Shown here: positions 4,225 to 10,323 of the stretch, one piece after another
Numbering within the stretch: position 1 is the first letter of the stretch
Layout: every line of letters begins with the position of its first letter
Assembly (NCBI GenBank): GCA_002688875.1
Contig: NZDU01000032.1
Location: forward strand, 1-11,016
From: Candidatus Pacearchaeota archaeon
GTDB taxonomy: Archaea > Nanobdellota > Nanobdellia > Pacearchaeales > GW2011-AR1
Length of the DNA stretch: 11,016 nt
Reading direction: 5' to 3'
Translations under genes and position numbers: made by a program
Notes under the pieces: generated by a model
Told to the model about the DNA's origin: nothing
Database searches by the model: none
What the model saw: the letters and a program-made list of their open reading frames with translations, nothing else

Positions 4225-6414
4225 CTATTCGTTCTCCTTCAACCCTTTCCTATCTCTGATCTTCTTGACTACTTCGCTCAAGATAGATCTTGGGACGGGT
4301 TCGAATGATTGGTCGATCATGCTGAAAGATCCTCGGCCTTCTGTTGATGATCTTATGTCGCTGGCTAGTCCGATCATTTCGGCTACTGGGAGTTTGGTCT
4401 TTATAGTGACGTGACCTGAGGTTTGTTCGATGTCTCCGATTTGTCCACGTTTGCTTTGCATTAGTTTGGTTAGATTACCCATTTGGTCTAGAGGGCCTTC
4501 TACTAATAGGGTTTGGATTGGTTCTAGGAGGATTGGGCCTGCTGATTCGATGGCCATTCTCATTGAGTCTCTTACTGCTGGATAGACTTGGGCTGGACCT
4601 CTATGGATTGCGTCCTCGTGGAGTTTTAGATCTACTAGGCTAATTTTGAGTTTGGCGCAAGGTTCTCTTGATAGAACACCTGCATCGACAACTTGTTCGA
4701 CTCCATCCATGATCATTTCAATTACTTCGTTCATGTGAACTTCTCCTTTGGTTTTGTCTAAGAATACACAGTCTTTGTAGATGTTTCTATATTGTCTTGC
4801 TTCTTCGTTGCTTACTCCTAGCTCAGATAGTTTGTTCCATAAGTCTTCGTTCTTTTTCTTTGTTCTTCCATCGTTGATTTCTCCTTTCTTCATTGCTTCG
4901 TAGACAGAGTCTTCTAAGGGTTCGACGTTGATCCAGAATAGGTTGTGTTTGTTTGGAGATTTACCTTCTCCAGTTTTGCTTTCTTTGCTTACGGTTTCTC
5001 TGTAAACTACGATTGGTTGAGAGGTTTTTACTTCTACTCCTTTTTCGGTCTTTATTCTGTTTTCTATAATCTCTAGATGTAGCTCGCCCATTCCTGACAT
5101 TAAGTTTTCTCCGGTTTCTTCATTGATTTCAATTTTTAGGGTTGGGTCTTCTTTTCCGACTTTTTTAAGGACTTCGATTAGTTTTGGTAAGTCTTGCGGT
5201 TTGTTTACTGAGATGGATTTTGTGATTACTGGATCGAAGATGTGTTTGATTGATTCGAAGCTTTCTTGTGGTTCTAAGGTTACTGTTTCTCCTGGTTGAC
5301 TTATTAGTCCAGTTATTGCTAGTACGTTTCCGGCTGGGACGCTCTCTAGTTGTTCAGGTTTTATTCCGTTGTATACAAGAACTTGTTGGATTTTTTGTTT
5401 CTTTTTTTCGTTATTTAGATAGACTTCCATTCCGGGTTTTAATGTTCCTGAGAATAAACGGCCTGCTGAGATTTCTTTTCCTGATTTTGAGTCTATGATT
5501 GTATTTGTGATTACGAAGGCAGGTTCGGCGTTTTTGTCGCACGCTAATAGGCCTTTTCCGAATTCAGTTTCTTTGTCTCCAGGCCATATCTTTGGGATTC
5601 TGTATTTTTGGGCTTGAACTGGGCTTGGTAAATGTTTAATTACTGAATCTAATAGGACTTCATGTAATGGTGCGTTTTTCCAGAACCAGTCTTTTCTTTC
5701 TTCTGCATCTTTTTCTTGGATGTCTATTACATCTTTGAAGCTTACGCCTTTTTTCTGCATGAAAGCTGCTGATAATGCCCAGTTTTCTTTGGCTGAACCG
5801 AAGATTACAGAACCATCTGCAACATTAACTTTCCATTCTTCTCTTAATTCTGGTTCGGCTATTTGTTCTATTAATAAGTTAAAGTGATCAATGACTTTTT
5901 TAAAACGTTCTTGCATTTTCTCAGGAGTTAGTTTTAGTTCTTTGATCATTCTGTCAACTTTATTTATGAATAGGACTGGTTTTACTCTTTCTCTTAATGC
6001 TTGTTTCATTACTGTTTCGGTTTGTGGCATTATTCCTTCGATTGCACAGACTAGTACAATTGTTCCGTCGATGGCCCTCATAGCACGAGTAACGTTTCCT
6101 GAGAAGTCTACGTGTCCTGGAGTGTCGATTAAGTTGATTAAGTATTCTTTGTCTTCTAGCTCGTGGGCCATTGAAACGTTTGCGGCGTCTACTGTTAATA
6201 GACGTTCTTGTTCGTCGGCGTGTTGCCATGTTGCCATTCCACCATCTAGGTCTCCTGCTAGTTTTTCGTTCATCATTCCTGCGGCTGCTAGTAAGTTGTC
6301 TGTAAGAGCCGTTTTACCGTGGTGAATGTGTGCACTCGTTGCTATATTTCTGATGTTTTCTTGGTTTGCAACAAGTCTTTTGATTCGCTCGAAGGGTGTT
6401 TCTTTTTTTGCCAT
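4225..6414 (-). CDS. fusA: Translation elongation factor 2 (aEF-2 GTPase)
   Basis: EF-2 drives ribosome translocation with GTP. The 729-aa length and layout match archaeal EF-2: G domain (residues about 20-260) with P-loop AHIHHGKT (28-35), switch 1 ERLLT (70-74), DTPGH (97-101, catalytic His101), NKVD (151-154) and GSAK (206-209). Domains II to V follow, with the diphthamide loop LHEDAIHRGPAQ in domain IV (His604 is the modified residue). Two positions differ from the usual family sequence: His31 replaces the P-loop Asp (AHIDHGKT), and Leu72 replaces the Gly of the switch 1 RGIT motif. It ends in TAG. The ATG is 5 nt after the stop of the 113-aa gene, so it may be co-transcribed. A possible private box (ATATAA, minus strand, 6439-6444) lies 27 bp upstream. 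The position after uS7 is the ancestral archaeal arrangement, although three small genes now intervene. Confidence 0.98.
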   Translation of the reverse strand: MAKKETPFERIKRLVANQENIRNIATSAHIHHGKTALTDNLLAAAGMMNEKLAGDLDGGMATWQHADEQERLLTVDAANVSMAHELEDKEYLINLIDTPGHVDFSGNVTRAMRAIDGTIVLVCAIEGIMPQTETVMKQALRERVKPVLFINKVDRMIKELKLTPEKMQERFKKVIDHFNLLIEQIAEPELREEWKVNVADGSVIFGSAKENWALSAAFMQKKGVSFKDVIDIQEKDAEERKDWFWKNAPLHEVLLDSVIKHLPSPVQAQKYRIPKIWPGDKETEFGKGLLACDKNAEPAFVITNTIIDSKSGKEISAGRLFSGTLKPGMEVYLNNEKKKQKIQQVLVYNGIKPEQLESVPAGNVLAITGLISQPGETVTLEPQESFESIKHIFDPVITKSISVNKPQDLPKLIEVLKKVGKEDPTLKIEINEETGENLMSGMGELHLEIIENRIKTEKGVEVKTSQPIVVYRETVSKESKTGEGKSPNKHNLFWINVEPLEDSVYEAMKKGEINDGRTKKKNEDLWNKLSELGVSNEEARQYRNIYKDCVFLDKTKGEVHMNEVIEMIMDGVEQVVDAGVLSREPCAKLKISLVDLKLHEDAIHRGPAQVYPAVRDSMRMAIESAGPILLEPIQTLLVEGPLDQMGNLTKLMQSKRGQIGDIEQTSGHVTIKTKLPVAEMIGLASDIRSSTEGRGSFSMIDQSFEPVPRSILSEVVKKIRDRKGLKENE

Positions 6415-6419
6415 TTTAG

Positions 6420-6761
6420 TTAATTGTTTGTGAGTAGGTTATATGTAAAATATAATCCTGATCCAACGGCTACTAAATATCCTAGATTTAATAATTCGAT
6501 GCCTGCGTGATATGTTTTGTCAAGAGATCCTTCAATAAATTTATTTAAAGTAATTTTTTGCCCACTTCTTAAATTAGCATTTCTCGCATCTTTTCTTAAA
6601 CTTAATCTTGATTGGGCATTAAGTGCCCCATAGAATGGAATCCAATCTTTTCTAAATTCTGTTCTAGGAAAAACATTACTAACCCGGTTAAGTTCTGCAG
6701 ATGTTGATGGTGTTAGTGTGTCATCTAAATTTCCCATTCCTAGTTCTAAATCGTTATCCAT
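6420..6761 (-). CDS. 113-aa hypothetical protein with a C-terminal membrane segment
   Basis: The N-terminal 85 residues are soluble and polar (MDNDLELGMGNLDDTL; later RKDWIPFYGALNAQSRLSLR). The C-terminus is hydrophobic (about residues 88-110, IELLNLGYLVAVGSGLYFTY), as in a tail-anchored protein with its bulk in the cytoplasm. No family is recognised. Its stop is only 5 nt before the EF-2 ATG, so it probably leads an EF-2 transcript. A TATA-like box at 6788-6796 lies about 31 bp upstream of its ATG, giving a leader of a few bases. Confidence 0.65.
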   Translation of the reverse strand: MDNDLELGMGNLDDTLTPSTSAELNRVSNVFPRTEFRKDWIPFYGALNAQSRLSLRKDARNANLRSGQKITLNKFIEGSLDKTYHAGIELLNLGYLVAVGSGLYFTYNLLTNN

Positions 6762-6787
6762 TTGATAATATTTGATGTTAAGTTTGG

Positions 6788-6796
6788 TTTTTAAAG
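6788..6796 (-). promoter_or_regulatory. TATA-like box upstream of the 113-aa gene and EF-2
   Basis: The minus strand reads CTTTAAAAA, centred about 31 bp upstream of the ATG at 6761. This is slightly farther than the other boxes in the window. Confidence 0.4.
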
Positions 6797-6804
6797 GTTT
6801 CTTA

Positions 6805-6987
6805 TTAAGATTTTTCGATTGAGATTATGATTATTTCTCCGATTATGTTAATTATAATTATTCCTAGATTAACAAATGTGTGGAACCAGGAAAAGATGTA
6901 TTCTCTTGGTGCGGTCAATAGAATGTGGAAGAAAAGAATTATGCTTGATATTATTATTAATAGTCTAAAGATATCTTTTGTTTCCAT
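6805..6987 (-). CDS. 60-aa membrane protein, two predicted membrane segments
   Basis: It starts METKDIFRLLIIISSIILFF and has hydrophobic segments at about residues 8-25 and 36-55, joined by a short loop containing PREYIFSWFH. Only the ends and the loop are charged. Its ATG directly follows the TAA of the 35-codon gene upstream with no spacer, so the two are translated together. No family is recognised. It is very Ile-rich, so the coding call rests on the operon-like junction and the upstream promoter. Confidence 0.55.
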   Translation of the reverse strand: METKDIFRLLIIISSIILFFHILLTAPREYIFSWFHTFVNLGIIIINIIGEIIIISIEKS

Positions 6988-7095
6988 TTATCTGAAAATA
7001 TAATAAACTGCAATTCCAAGAATGCCAAGAATTATGGCTGCGATTACTATTCCAATTGCAATACCGTATCTTAATTCTTTTTCTCCTTTTTTCAT
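6988..7095 (-). CDS. 35-aa single-span membrane microprotein
   Basis: The ATG is at 7093-7095 and the TAA at 6988-6990. The product starts MKKGEKELRYGIAIGIVIAA and continues as one membrane helix of about 22 residues ending YYIFR. The basic start and single helix suit a small inner-membrane peptide. A TATA-like box at 7117-7124 is correctly spaced, and the stop abuts the next ATG (TAA-ATG). The function is unknown. Confidence 0.55.
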   Translation of the reverse strand: MKKGEKELRYGIAIGIVIAAIILGILGIAVYYIFR

Positions 7096-7116
7096 AATAT
7101 TGAAAGATAAATTATG

Positions 7117-7124
7117 TTTAAATA
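7117..7124 (-). promoter_or_regulatory. TATA-like box for the two small membrane-protein genes
   Basis: The minus strand reads TATTTAAA, centred 25-26 bp upstream of the ATG at 7095. It lies in the 57-bp gap after the uS7 stop. Confidence 0.5.
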
Positions 7125-7152
7125 ATTATCCTAGAATTTGATGCTTCTACTT

Positions 7153-7851
7153 TTATCTTGCAGAATCAGCCTGTTTTTCTGAATCTCTTTTTTTAGACAT
7201 TGAGAAACTGTCCATGTCTTGTTTGTATGCTTTGACTAACTCATCGGCTAGGGCTTGTTCGATTTTTGTTTTTTTGTTGAATGATTTGTCGTAGCTTCCT
7301 TGGACCATGTTTCTTAGGGTCATTGTGAATCTTCTTAGGGGGCTGACGTCAACTGCTTGTGGGTAACGGGCTCCTCCATATTCTATGATTGTTACTCCGT
7401 CTCTTGGGGCGGCGTTTTCGATTGCTGTTACTAAAACTTGGACTGGGTTTTCTTTTGTTTTTTCTTCTATGATTTTTAGAGTGTTTAATACTATTCTCAT
7501 GTTCTGGCTGTATTTTCCTGTTTTCCAACCTGTTTGGATTTTGTGTTTTTTTCCTCGATGTCCTGGAACTGCTATGAGGTTAGCGAATACTTCTAGAATG
7601 TTTAGTTTGGCTCGTGAAAATTTTTCTCTGACTCTACCATGGCTTTTTACGTTTAGTTTTGGTTCTAGATTCATATATCGTTTCATTCCTGGATCTTGGA
7701 CTTTTACGTTAGTTACATCGTATAAGCCGAAGAGTTTGAAATTGTCTTTAGTTGGTTCTAGTTCTGCCATTTGGTCTAGAGGTTCTTCTGTTTCGGTTTG
7801 ATCTTGTAATTCTTGTTCTGTTTCGATTTGGGTTTCTTGGGGTGTGTTCAT
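7153..7851 (-). CDS. rpsG: Small ribosomal subunit protein uS7 (S7, archaeal S5e type)
   Basis: uS7 nucleates assembly of the small-subunit head and contacts the exit-site tRNA. Family sequence is clear throughout: KLFGLYDVTNVKVQDPGMKRY, NPVQVLVTAIENAAPRDG, EYGGARYPQAVDVSPLRR and a C-terminus rich in Lys and Arg ending KQADSAR. At 232 aa it is somewhat longer than many archaeal versions. The extra is an N-terminal tail of about 36 residues rich in Glu, Gln and Thr (QETQIETEQELQDQTETEE), unusually acidic for a ribosomal protein end. The ATG lies 2 nt after the stop of the 56-aa gene, so uS12, the 56-aa gene and uS7 form one operon. Confidence 0.97.
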   Translation of the reverse strand: MNTPQETQIETEQELQDQTETEEPLDQMAELEPTKDNFKLFGLYDVTNVKVQDPGMKRYMNLEPKLNVKSHGRVREKFSRAKLNILEVFANLIAVPGHRGKKHKIQTGWKTGKYSQNMRIVLNTLKIIEEKTKENPVQVLVTAIENAAPRDGVTIIEYGGARYPQAVDVSPLRRFTMTLRNMVQGSYDKSFNKKTKIEQALADELVKAYKQDMDSFSMSKKRDSEKQADSAR

Positions 7852-7853
7852 TT

Positions 7854-8024
7854 TTATTTAGGGTGTATTTTTAATATATTTTCATTAGGATAGTCTTCGA
7901 TTATAATTTTATCTTCCCTTTTTGAGAAATCTGGAAAAGGGTCTTTTACTCTTTCACTTGGTAATATGGGTTGGTGTTCTGGTTTGAAATCATCTTCAAA
8001 AGGTTGGAAATAGTCTTTTGCCAT
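7854..8024 (-). CDS. 56-aa unknown protein between uS12 and uS7
   Basis: The ATG at 8022-8024 is one base after the uS12 stop (TAA-A-ATG), and the TAA at 7854-7856 is 2 nt before the uS7 ATG. The protein starts MAKDYFQPFEDDFKPEHQP, continues with acidic and Pro-rich sequence (ERVKDPFPDFSKREDK), then a strand-like IIIEDYPNENILKIHPK. It has no signal peptide, membrane segment or Cys. The tight spacing on both sides argues for a real translated gene. I recognise no family. It could be a ribosome-associated or assembly protein, but that idea comes only from the position. Confidence 0.7.
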   Translation of the reverse strand: MAKDYFQPFEDDFKPEHQPILPSERVKDPFPDFSKREDKIIIEDYPNENILKIHPK

Positions 8025-8025
8025 T

Positions 8026-8448
8026 TTATCTTCTTCCCTTCTCTATCTTTCCAGACCATAATCTTGATAGGGGTTGATCGTTTACTTTTGTGACTTTCCA
8101 TCTTACTCCGGGAATATCTCCTTTTGATCTTCCTTGTTTACCGCCAATACGTTCGATCATGACTTCATCGTGTTCATCGATGAATTTTTGGGCTAGGTTT
8201 CCGGGGATGAAGGCAGTTACTATTTTGCTGTTTTTGATGAGTTGGACTTTGCAGCATTTTCTCATTGCTGAGTTTGGCTGTTTTGCTTCTTTTTGGACTT
8301 TTTCGGTTACTATTCCTTTTGCCTGGTTCTTACCGCCTAAGGGGTCGGATTTTTTGAAAAGATCGAGGGTTCTGACTTTGTAAGCTCGGTCTCGCCATCT
8401 AAATTTGCTTCGATTCTTCATTAATTTTGTTGCGTTATTTAGTCCCAT
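8026..8448 (-). CDS. rpsL: Small ribosomal subunit protein uS12 (S12, archaeal S23e type)
   Basis: uS12 lines the decoding centre. Diagnostic stretches are KEAKQPNSAMRKC (the decoding loop, with the conserved Pro-Asn-Ser), VTAFIPGNLAQKFIDEHDEV and GRSKGDIPGVRWKVTKV, all typical of archaeal S12. The 140-aa length is normal for the family. It is the first gene of the uS12 / 56-aa / uS7 operon. In many archaea nusA lies directly upstream; here the receiver gene (plus strand) and the protease gene intervene. The promoter is in the 66-bp gap shared with the divergent receiver gene. Confidence 0.98.
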   Translation of the reverse strand: MGLNNATKLMKNRSKFRWRDRAYKVRTLDLFKKSDPLGGKNQAKGIVTEKVQKEAKQPNSAMRKCCKVQLIKNSKIVTAFIPGNLAQKFIDEHDEVMIERIGGKQGRSKGDIPGVRWKVTKVNDQPLSRLWSGKIEKGRR

Positions 8449-8466
8449 TTTATAGGTTAGTAATAT

Positions 8467-8474
8467 TATTTTAT
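8467..8474 (-). promoter_or_regulatory. Candidate TATA box for the uS12 operon
   Basis: The minus strand reads ATAAAATA, centred 22-23 bp upstream of the uS12 ATG at 8448, slightly closer than the other boxes. A second candidate (CCTATACC, minus strand, about 8479-8486) would give a short leader, so the exact site is uncertain. Confidence 0.35.
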
Positions 8475-8485
8475 GAAGGTATAGG

Positions 8486-8493
8486 TTTAAAAA
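8486..8493 (+). promoter_or_regulatory. TATA-like box for the receiver-domain gene
   Basis: The plus strand reads tttaaaaa, centred 25-26 bp upstream of the ATG at 8515. It supports that ATG over the in-frame TTG at 8506. Confidence 0.5.
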
Positions 8494-8514
8494 GGTTTGT
8501 TTTGATTGATAATT

Positions 8515-8856
8515 ATGGTAAAGGTTTTGGTAGTAGATGATGATGAAGGTATGAGGAATAGTTATGAGTTGTTGTTTAGGGCTGTTGATTATGAATGTAT
8601 TTGTGCTGAGGATGGGAATGAAGGACTTGCTAAGGCATTAGAACACAATCCTGATTTGATTATCTCTGATAGAAATATGCCTAATATGAATGGTTATGAG
8701 ATGGCTTTGAGATTAAGGGGTGATGAGGGAACAAAACCTATTCCTTTAATTGGAATTGGGGATTTTCAAGAGTTCGAGAAATATTTGTTCAATCAAACGT
8801 ATCTTAAGGGCAATGTTTCGGTTCTTAAGGTTATTCAGCCATTTTTGGAGAAATAG
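8515..8856 (+). CDS. Stand-alone response-regulator receiver domain (CheY-like)
   Basis: A 113-aa protein made only of a receiver domain. The acidic pocket is Asp8-Asp9-Asp10 (KVLVVDDDEG), and the phospho-acceptor is Asp52 in PDLIISDRNMPNMNG. Lys98 (TYLKGN) is a candidate for the conserved Lys, although the usual following Pro is absent. The position normally held by Thr or Ser, which relays phosphorylation, is Gly82 (PIPLIGIGDF). No output domain and no histidine kinase is present in the window. It is one of only two non-minus-strand features with a clear transcript direction, divergent from uS12 and convergent with the protease gene (19 bp between stops). I chose ATG 8515 from the promoter spacing. 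It ends in TAG. Confidence 0.88.
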   Translation: MVKVLVVDDDEGMRNSYELLFRAVDYECICAEDGNEGLAKALEHNPDLIISDRNMPNMNGYEMALRLRGDEGTKPIPLIGIGDFQEFEKYLFNQTYLKGNVSVLKVIQPFLEK

Positions 8857-8875
8857 ATAAGTTTAGTGTTGTGTT

Positions 8876-9700
8876 TTATTTTCTTTTTAAATATTGTTTA
8901 ATTTGTTTTACTTGTTCTGGGTTGATTGAGATGTCGAAGTCGAGGGCATGCTGATTTTCAATTATTAGGTTCATGAAATTGTTTGGTTTGTAATTGTATT
9001 CAAATAGATATCTAGTTATAGGTTCACTAGTATGGTTAAGGCCTAATGTATGTCCTATTTCGTGGCATACATATGTTGAAACTCCATTGATTAATTCTTC
9101 CTCGTTTTCTGGATTATAGGGAACAATTGATGGGAAAATTCTGGCGATGTGGTTGTGTTTACTTCCAAAACCTTTATGCATGTAATCATTTCTCATATTG
9201 TAATTAAATTTTTCTAAAATTTCTATTTCGGCTTTTTTATATTCGATGGCTTTTTCTTTTATGTGATCTTTGATATCAGATTTTAATTCATCTACCAGTT
9301 TTTCACCTCCTAATTCATAGACTAAATCCCAATTCGGAGTATTATACAATTTAGCTTTGAAGGTGTATTCTATCGCTATGTGGTTTTTTGTTAATTTTGT
9401 TTTGTCGATTTTTTTGTTTCTTTTGAAGTCTATTTGAAGATCGAAATTATCTGAATAGAATTCGGTTACGTTATCATATATTGAGACCCATAAGCCTCCA
9501 TCGTTGTTATTGTGAAAAGAATCACTTAACATATCTTTAGGGACTTTTTGGAAATGGATATCTACTAGGATTTTGGGTCTAGCTTCTCTTGGTTTAGTTT
9601 CTTCGGCTAGAGATTCTAATGGGGCTAGGGTGGAAAAAGTCATTGCTGTTCCAAATGCGAGTGTACTTATAGTTTTTAAGAAATATCTTTTTGTATTCAT
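8876..9700 (-). CDS. Secreted metzincin-type zinc metalloprotease
   Basis: A 274-aa protein with a signal-like N-terminus (MNTKRYFLKTISTLAFGTAM, ending near LESLAEE). In the C-terminal third it carries HEIGHTLGLNH (zinc ligands His213, His217, His223; catalytic Glu214), the extended metzincin signature. Met243 in NNFMNLI, 20 residues on, is a plausible Met-turn. The region between is charged and helical (about 135-170) and not recognisable. The motif spacing suits a matrixin-like or archaemetzincin-like enzyme, but I cannot place the subfamily. It probably acts outside the cell or at its surface, on proteins or peptides, which would suit a host-associated or scavenging life. It lies between nusA and uS12, where no such gene is usual. 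TATA-like box at 9724-9731. Confidence 0.85.
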   Translation of the reverse strand: MNTKRYFLKTISTLAFGTAMTFSTLAPLESLAEETKPREARPKILVDIHFQKVPKDMLSDSFHNNNDGGLWVSIYDNVTEFYSDNFDLQIDFKRNKKIDKTKLTKNHIAIEYTFKAKLYNTPNWDLVYELGGEKLVDELKSDIKDHIKEKAIEYKKAEIEILEKFNYNMRNDYMHKGFGSKHNHIARIFPSIVPYNPENEEELINGVSTYVCHEIGHTLGLNHTSEPITRYLFEYNYKPNNFMNLIIENQHALDFDISINPEQVKQIKQYLKRK

Positions 9701-9723
9701 ATTATAATCTAATCTTCTAATAA

Positions 9724-9731
9724 TATTTATA
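9724..9731 (-). promoter_or_regulatory. TATA-like box for the metzincin gene
   Basis: The minus strand reads TATAAATA, centred 27-28 bp upstream of the ATG at 9700, so the protease has its own promoter and does not depend on nusA transcription. Confidence 0.5.
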
Positions 9732-9790
9732 GATTATGCTGTTTTTTGATTATTGCAAAATGTAGGAAATAGAATTTGAGAATATCAAAA

Positions 9791-10210
9791 TTATTTTATC
9801 ATCACTTTCTTTACGTCGAAATATTGTTCGAGAATGTTTGTCATTTCGTTAAGTCTTACTCGGTTTCTTCCGATTAGTGAGGCTTTGTTTTGGCTACCTG
9901 CAGTGATTATTGCTTCGTTGTCTTTTATTTCGATGGCTTTAAATTTTACGGGTTTTGTGATTATTGAGACAAAGCTTTCTATGTCTTCTTTTCCTCTTGG
10001 TATTGCGACTATCTTAATTTTCTTGCCGATCATTCTATTTAATTTAGCTAAGTTGCTGCTGTCTTTTCCAATTGATTTCATTACAAATTTTTTTGGGACT
10101 GCGAAAACTATGGTGTTGTTGTATTCGAAGCAATGACTGCATCTTATTTTTGTTATCTTCGTGAAAAGATTTGCGTATCTTATGAACTGCATGTCTAAAA
10201 CTTTTATCAT
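9791..10210 (-). CDS. nusA: Archaeal NusA-like transcription factor, two KH domains
   Basis: Archaeal NusA is a short RNA-binding protein consisting of two KH domains that is linked to transcription elongation or termination. The 139-aa length matches. KH1 is around residues 33-68 (VMKSIGKDSSNLAKLNRMIGKK) and KH2 around 95-139 (LIGRNRVRLNEM; ending KKVMIK). The family usually has GKGG in both GxxG loops. Here they read GKDS and GRNR, so the second Gly is lost in each, which may weaken RNA binding. A CxxC (CSHC) precedes KH1. The start could be the ATG at 10210 or Met7 (10192). It follows rpoA2 after 113 bp, with no rpl30e between. I see only a weak box (about 10229-10236). Confidence 0.88.
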   Translation of the reverse strand: MIKVLDMQFIRYANLFTKITKIRCSHCFEYNNTIVFAVPKKFVMKSIGKDSSNLAKLNRMIGKKIKIVAIPRGKEDIESFVSIITKPVKFKAIEIKDNEAIITAGSQNKASLIGRNRVRLNEMTNILEQYFDVKKVMIK

Positions 10211-10323
10211 CGTAAATTTTGTAAAATTCTTTATGAGATGTTATGTTTAAATTAGTTTTTAAATGTTACTAATGAATATAATTGTTTGTCGACGGTGAGA
10301 ATAAATCGATTTTAAAATTTGGA

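Noticed and set aside
5960..6229. 89-aa Arg/Asn-rich ORF on the minus strand
   Set aside because: It is a different frame inside the EF-2 G domain with biased shadow composition.
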